NCBI GenBank assembly: GCA_902465215.1
Contig: CABQMM010000025.1
Span: 1-10,064 of the forward strand
Direction of reading: 5' to 3'
Length of the DNA stretch: 10,064 nucleotides
Origin: an uncultured Bacillota bacterium
Lineage (GTDB): Bacteria; Bacillota; Clostridia; Peptostreptococcales; Anaerovoracaceae
A program made the translations under genes and the position numbers. Positions 7,477 to 10,064 of this stretch are shown piece by piece. The notes beneath the pieces were generated by a model. It did no database searches. It was not told the DNA's origin and was given only the letters and a program-made list of their open reading frames with translations. Positions within the stretch are counted from its first letter, which is position 1, and the number at the start of each line of letters is the position of its first letter.

Positions 7477-7497
7477 AGATGAAAAAGATAATAGAAA
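7477..7497 (+). repeat. Right copy of the 21-base direct repeat
   Basis: Identical to 6049-6069. It includes the ATG at 7479 and the next six codons of the membrane-protein gene. GGAG at 7468-7471, just outside the repeat and inside the cassette end, provides the ribosome binding site, so the cassette appears to restore translation of the gene it displaced. Confidence 0.8.
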
Positions 7498-8195
7498 TTG
7501 ATATGTTCAAGGAATACGTGGGCAAGCTGATATTCCGCTGCATCGTTTTCGCAGCGGCTGTGCTCGCATACATATTCAAGTCTGACGAACGCTGGTGGCT
7601 CTATGTTATATGGGCGATTATGATGGGAAGCATGATTCTGCAGATGTTCCCACAAAACAAGCGAATCACGATGGGGAGCAAAAAAGGCTTTGCAAGCCAT
7701 TATGTGCAGGCGGCAGATTACAGCGAAATCGAAATGTACCGCTATGTGCAGAAAAACAATCTTGCGGCAATCAGGGTGCTGCTGATATGGCTAAGTTTCA
7801 ACGCAATTTTCGGCATTCTTTATGTGTTTAAGATTATCGGCTCGAAGGAACTGATTCTCCTGTCGGTCTTTTACTATATGTGCGACCTGATCTGCGTGGT
7901 CGTCTGGTGCCCGTTCCAAAGCTTTATCATAAAGAACCGCTGCTGCGTCAACTGCAGAATCTTTAACTGGGGCTATTTTATGATGTTTACCCCGATGCTT
8001 TTTATAAGGAACTTCTTCTCGTGGAGTTTGTTCTTTACGAGCATCGTGCTCATGCTCAGGTGGGAAATCACCCTGATTAAGCATCCGGAGCAGTTTTGGG
8101 AAGGCTCCAACGACATTCTGAAATGCGAAAACTGCAAAGACGTGATGTGTAAATTTAAAAAACCGAAATATTTTAATGAAAGGGAAACTATCTAA
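7479..8195 (+). CDS. Cysteine-rich polytopic membrane protein, function unknown
   Basis: I do not recognise a named family. The 238-residue protein has hydrophobic segments at about 17-33, 39-56, 97-118, 124-143 and one or two between 163 and 194, so five or six membrane helices. Ten cysteines are present. Most cluster as C135, C139, C144, then C155-C156-x2-C159, and a C-terminal C216-x2-C219-x4-C224. Paired CxxC-like groups next to membrane helices suggest a metal site (zinc or iron-sulfur) or redox thiols, but this is inference. A basic, soluble stretch lies at 58-95. The start has GGAG at 7468-7471. The gene starts 16 bases after the ATPase stop, so it can be read from the ATPase promoter, but the duplicated start sequence indicates it once followed the flavodoxin gene directly with an ATGA overlap. 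A flavodoxin partner would fit a redox role. There is no terminator of its own before the IS. Confidence 0.75.
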   Translation: MKKIIEIDMFKEYVGKLIFRCIVFAAAVLAYIFKSDERWWLYVIWAIMMGSMILQMFPQNKRITMGSKKGFASHYVQAADYSEIEMYRYVQKNNLAAIRVLLIWLSFNAIFGILYVFKIIGSKELILLSVFYYMCDLICVVVWCPFQSFIIKNRCCVNCRIFNWGYFMMFTPMLFIRNFFSWSLFFTSIVLMLRWEITLIKHPEQFWEGSNDILKCENCKDVMCKFKKPKYFNERETI

Positions 8196-8225
8196 AAATT
8201 CTCCCATAAAACCTAAAAATCCCTC

Positions 8226-8254
8226 TTTACAATCCTAACGCCTTCCTGTACAAT
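8226..8254 (+). promoter_or_regulatory. Candidate promoter pointing into the IS element
   Basis: TTTACA at 8226-8231 and TACAAT at 8249-8254 are separated by 17 bases, a fair sigma-A match. No open reading frame follows before the IS hairpin at 8291, so transcripts would end there. It may be the promoter of a gene now on the far side of the IS, or a chance match in an AT-rich spacer. The rest of 8196-8288 shows nothing else. Confidence 0.35.
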
Positions 8255-8282
8255 AATAAATCCTGTCTTTGGGACTTGAAGT

Positions 8283-8333
8283 AAAAAAATAGTGCTAAAC
8301 CATAGATTAAAACCTATGGTCCAGCACTTTTTT
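8283..8333. terminator. Bidirectional hairpin terminator at the IS 3' end
   Basis: Bases 8291-8305 pair with 8314-8328 (6 bp, a 2-base mismatch, then 7 bp) around an 8-base loop. An A-run at 8283-8289 precedes the stem and a T-run at 8328-8333 follows it, so it can stop transcripts from both directions. It ends the transposase transcript, whose TAA (minus strand, 8307-8309) lies inside the loop, and also blocks read-through from the membrane-protein gene into the IS. Confidence 0.85.
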
Positions 8334-10056
8334 AATGTCGCCACTTTCTAAAAAATAAGAGGTTAAAGGTAGTCCGGTACGAGCAGATAAATCGCGTATG
8401 AAAGCGGTGCTTCGAGTCAGATTGATATATTTTCGTTCTGAGATTTTGGCTACTCGAAAATCCTGTATAAACTTAAAAAGTTCGTCAACCCCATATTCAT
8501 CGTTCAAAACATAGATCTGCAAAATCCTGGTAAGAAGAACGGACAGATAGCAGATAAGAAAATGTCCTGTAATCGTTTCTTTTTTTTGCAAATACACCGG
8601 CCTGGCATCCAGCTGACTTTTCATGATGCGGAAAGATTCCTCAATGCGCCAGAGATTATGATAGGTAGAATAGATTTCTGAGGCAGGCATCCGGATTTCT
8701 GAAGTTACAATCAAATTGTAACCAACAAGTTCCATCGCATTTTCGATTGCCTTTTCATTCATTTCGACCTTGACCTTTCCATCTGTTTTTTCACCTTTTT
8801 TATCCGTAGGAGCAAACGTAACATATTTGGAACAGTCTCCGTATTCGGAACGTTTTGCTTCCGATGCCTTTAGTTTTTTCGCTTTTTCAACCTCTCTTGC
8901 AATTTCGTATCTTTGCTTTTCTGCAAGCTTTGGATTGTAGGTTACGATGCGTTTTTCTGTGAGCCTTACTGTTTTTCTGTGCCCTTGTGCATCGGTATAG
9001 CTGTACGGAAAATCGTCGATGCATTCTTTTATGCGGTAAAGAAGCTTCCCGTCTTTGCCGATTACATCGGTATAATCATTTTCAAGCAGTACCCAGCGTT
9101 TTTCTGTTTCGGGAAGTGTTTTTACGGACTTTGAAAAAATATATCCATCGCCGGCTTTTAGGGCGTGAAGAATGTTTTGAAAACAGTTCAGACCTTTGTC
9201 TGCCACCTGAATGGTTCTGCCGGATATCTGATTGCGCTGCTTTAAGCCATCAATAATAGTTCGAATCACAGGCTTTTCACTTTGATTGCCGGGATAAATT
9301 TTCATGCCGATGGGAATCTGGTGTGCATCAAGAAGAAGACCCAGACCAACAATCGGATCTTTCTTGTTTTCTTTCGATGGCCCTTTTAGGCGCAGTGCAT
9401 CTTCTCTGTCAATTTCAAAGTAAAAGTTTGTACAGTCAAAATAGGTGCGAGAAGTATCCAGCTTGTATTTTGGCATAATCTGATGGTTAAAAATCTCGAT
9501 GATCTTTTCGTATTCCGAGCCGACATATTCGAGACCGGAATAGAGCTGGTCGAGGGAAAAGTCATAGGATTCAAATAATTTGGGAATGACTTCCTCATAG
9601 GTTTTGGATTTGGAGCATGGACGGACAAGCCTTGCGTAAACGAGAGCTGCAATCAGATCGAATACCGAAAATCTAAAATTCGTTGCAGTTTGCAGAAGGT
9701 CGATGTATCTTTTGCATCCAAGAGAATCCAGGATATTTTTGAATGGGAAATATCCTAGAAACTTTTCCGGGGATTCCTCGGAAATCTGACGTGCTTTTTC
9801 AGACTGTTTTTTCTGCTTGGAATCCTGATTCAGTTTTTTGATTTCTTCGCTGTAAAAAGCGATGGGGTCCTCGATTCCACTTGCCTGAAGCTCATGAAGA
9901 TATCCAAGTGGTTTGTAGGAGCGATGAGCTCCGGTTTTGCGAGCCGGGTCGTAATAGCTTTCGTAAATTTGCAGATAAGTACCTTTTTTGTTCTTCGTTT
10001 TCTTTAAAAAATATGACATAAAATCACCTCTCTCTATTATAACACTATAGCACTAT
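8289..10056 (-). mobile_element. IS1634-like insertion sequence
   Basis: The element holds one intact transposase gene on the minus strand. ATAGTGCTA at 8289-8297 recurs inverted at 10048-10056, a short 9-base candidate terminal repeat that brackets the gene at about 1.77 kb, a normal size for this family. The exact ends are uncertain because similarity beyond 9 bases is weak and only eight bases remain to the right; the right end may extend to the window edge. I could not identify a convincing target duplication. The element sits downstream of the membrane-protein gene and does not interrupt it. Confidence 0.75.
8307..10019 (-). CDS. IS1634 family DDE transposase
   Basis: The 570-residue protein catalyses cut-and-paste movement of its own element by RNase H-fold DDE chemistry. 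The three acids are visible: D195 in TYFDCTNFYFE, D274 in QVADKGLNCF, and E460 in YHNLWRIEESFRIMK. The last matches the Y-x2-R-x3-E-x6-K signature of IS4-superfamily enzymes, with leucine (L456) in place of the arginine. A long insertion region between D274 and E460, including a lysine-rich stretch at about 379-425, is usual for IS1634. The length is typical and there is no frameshift or internal stop, so it is probably active. The start is supported by AGGTGAT on the minus strand (10023-10029) and a strong promoter further upstream. The stop codon lies in the loop of the terminator hairpin. Confidence 0.92.
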   Translation of the reverse strand: MSYFLKKTKNKKGTYLQIYESYYDPARKTGAHRSYKPLGYLHELQASGIEDPIAFYSEEIKKLNQDSKQKKQSEKARQISEESPEKFLGYFPFKNILDSLGCKRYIDLLQTATNFRFSVFDLIAALVYARLVRPCSKSKTYEEVIPKLFESYDFSLDQLYSGLEYVGSEYEKIIEIFNHQIMPKYKLDTSRTYFDCTNFYFEIDREDALRLKGPSKENKKDPIVGLGLLLDAHQIPIGMKIYPGNQSEKPVIRTIIDGLKQRNQISGRTIQVADKGLNCFQNILHALKAGDGYIFSKSVKTLPETEKRWVLLENDYTDVIGKDGKLLYRIKECIDDFPYSYTDAQGHRKTVRLTEKRIVTYNPKLAEKQRYEIAREVEKAKKLKASEAKRSEYGDCSKYVTFAPTDKKGEKTDGKVKVEMNEKAIENAMELVGYNLIVTSEIRMPASEIYSTYHNLWRIEESFRIMKSQLDARPVYLQKKETITGHFLICYLSVLLTRILQIYVLNDEYGVDELFKFIQDFRVAKISERKYINLTRSTAFIRDLSARTGLPLTSYFLESGDIKKVLDHRF

Positions 10057-10064
10057 ATAGTCAA
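10036..10064 (-). promoter_or_regulatory. Transposase promoter
   Basis: On the minus strand, TTGACT (10064-10059) and TATAAT (10041-10036) are separated by 17 bases, an almost perfect sigma-A promoter. AGGTGAT follows at 10029-10023 before the ATG at 10019. The candidate terminal repeat 10048-10056 lies in the spacer, and the -35 box is at or just outside the apparent IS end. Confidence 0.75.

Noticed and set aside
6191..7497. Toxin-antitoxin or phage-defence module around the ATPase
   Set aside because: No small partner gene, methylase, effector or recombinase is encoded within the repeat-bounded segment; the D...ExK pattern alone is a normal feature of DUF4143 proteins.
8196..8288. Small gene or RNA gene between the membrane protein and the IS
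   Set aside because: No start codon with a ribosome binding site and no folded RNA structure; only a candidate promoter.

Overview
The window looks like chromosomal DNA from a low-to-mid GC Gram-positive anaerobe, most likely a member of the Clostridia (Eubacteriales). The signs are strong purine-rich ribosome binding sites, sigma-A type promoters, a dnaE1-type replicative polymerase with a PHP domain, and secreted proteins with C-terminal Fn3-like modules. I cannot name the species from sequence alone.

Left part (1-1666): the end of one gene encoding an Fn3-like C-terminus, closed by a strong hairpin terminator, then a secreted 458-residue protein with a signal peptide, a prenyltransferase/squalene-cyclase-like alpha toroid and a C-terminal Fn3-like domain. 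Middle (1706-6054): dnaE, the alpha subunit of DNA polymerase III (1246 aa), followed after 11 bases by a flavodoxin-domain protein, probably in the same transcript. No terminator is visible between the secreted-protein gene and dnaE.

Accessory part (6049-7497): a single-gene cassette encoding an AAA ATPase of the AAA_14/DUF4143 type. It has its own near-consensus promoter, and three direct repeats with an exact 23-base period run into and across that promoter. The cassette is bounded by two identical 21-base copies of the sequence around the start codon of the downstream membrane-protein gene. The first copy still overlaps the flavodoxin stop codon as ATGA and opens a 10-codon stub. The second copy is the working start of the membrane protein. 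The simplest reading is that a flavodoxin/membrane-protein gene pair with a 4-base overlap was split by insertion of the ATPase cassette, with the target start site duplicated. This is the most interesting observation in the window.

Right part (7479-10064): a cysteine-rich polytopic membrane protein of unknown function, then a candidate promoter that points into an IS1634-like insertion sequence. The IS carries an intact 570-aa DDE transposase on the minus strand, a bidirectional hairpin terminator at its 3' end, and a strong promoter at its 5' end. Its outer end lies at or very near the right edge of the window.
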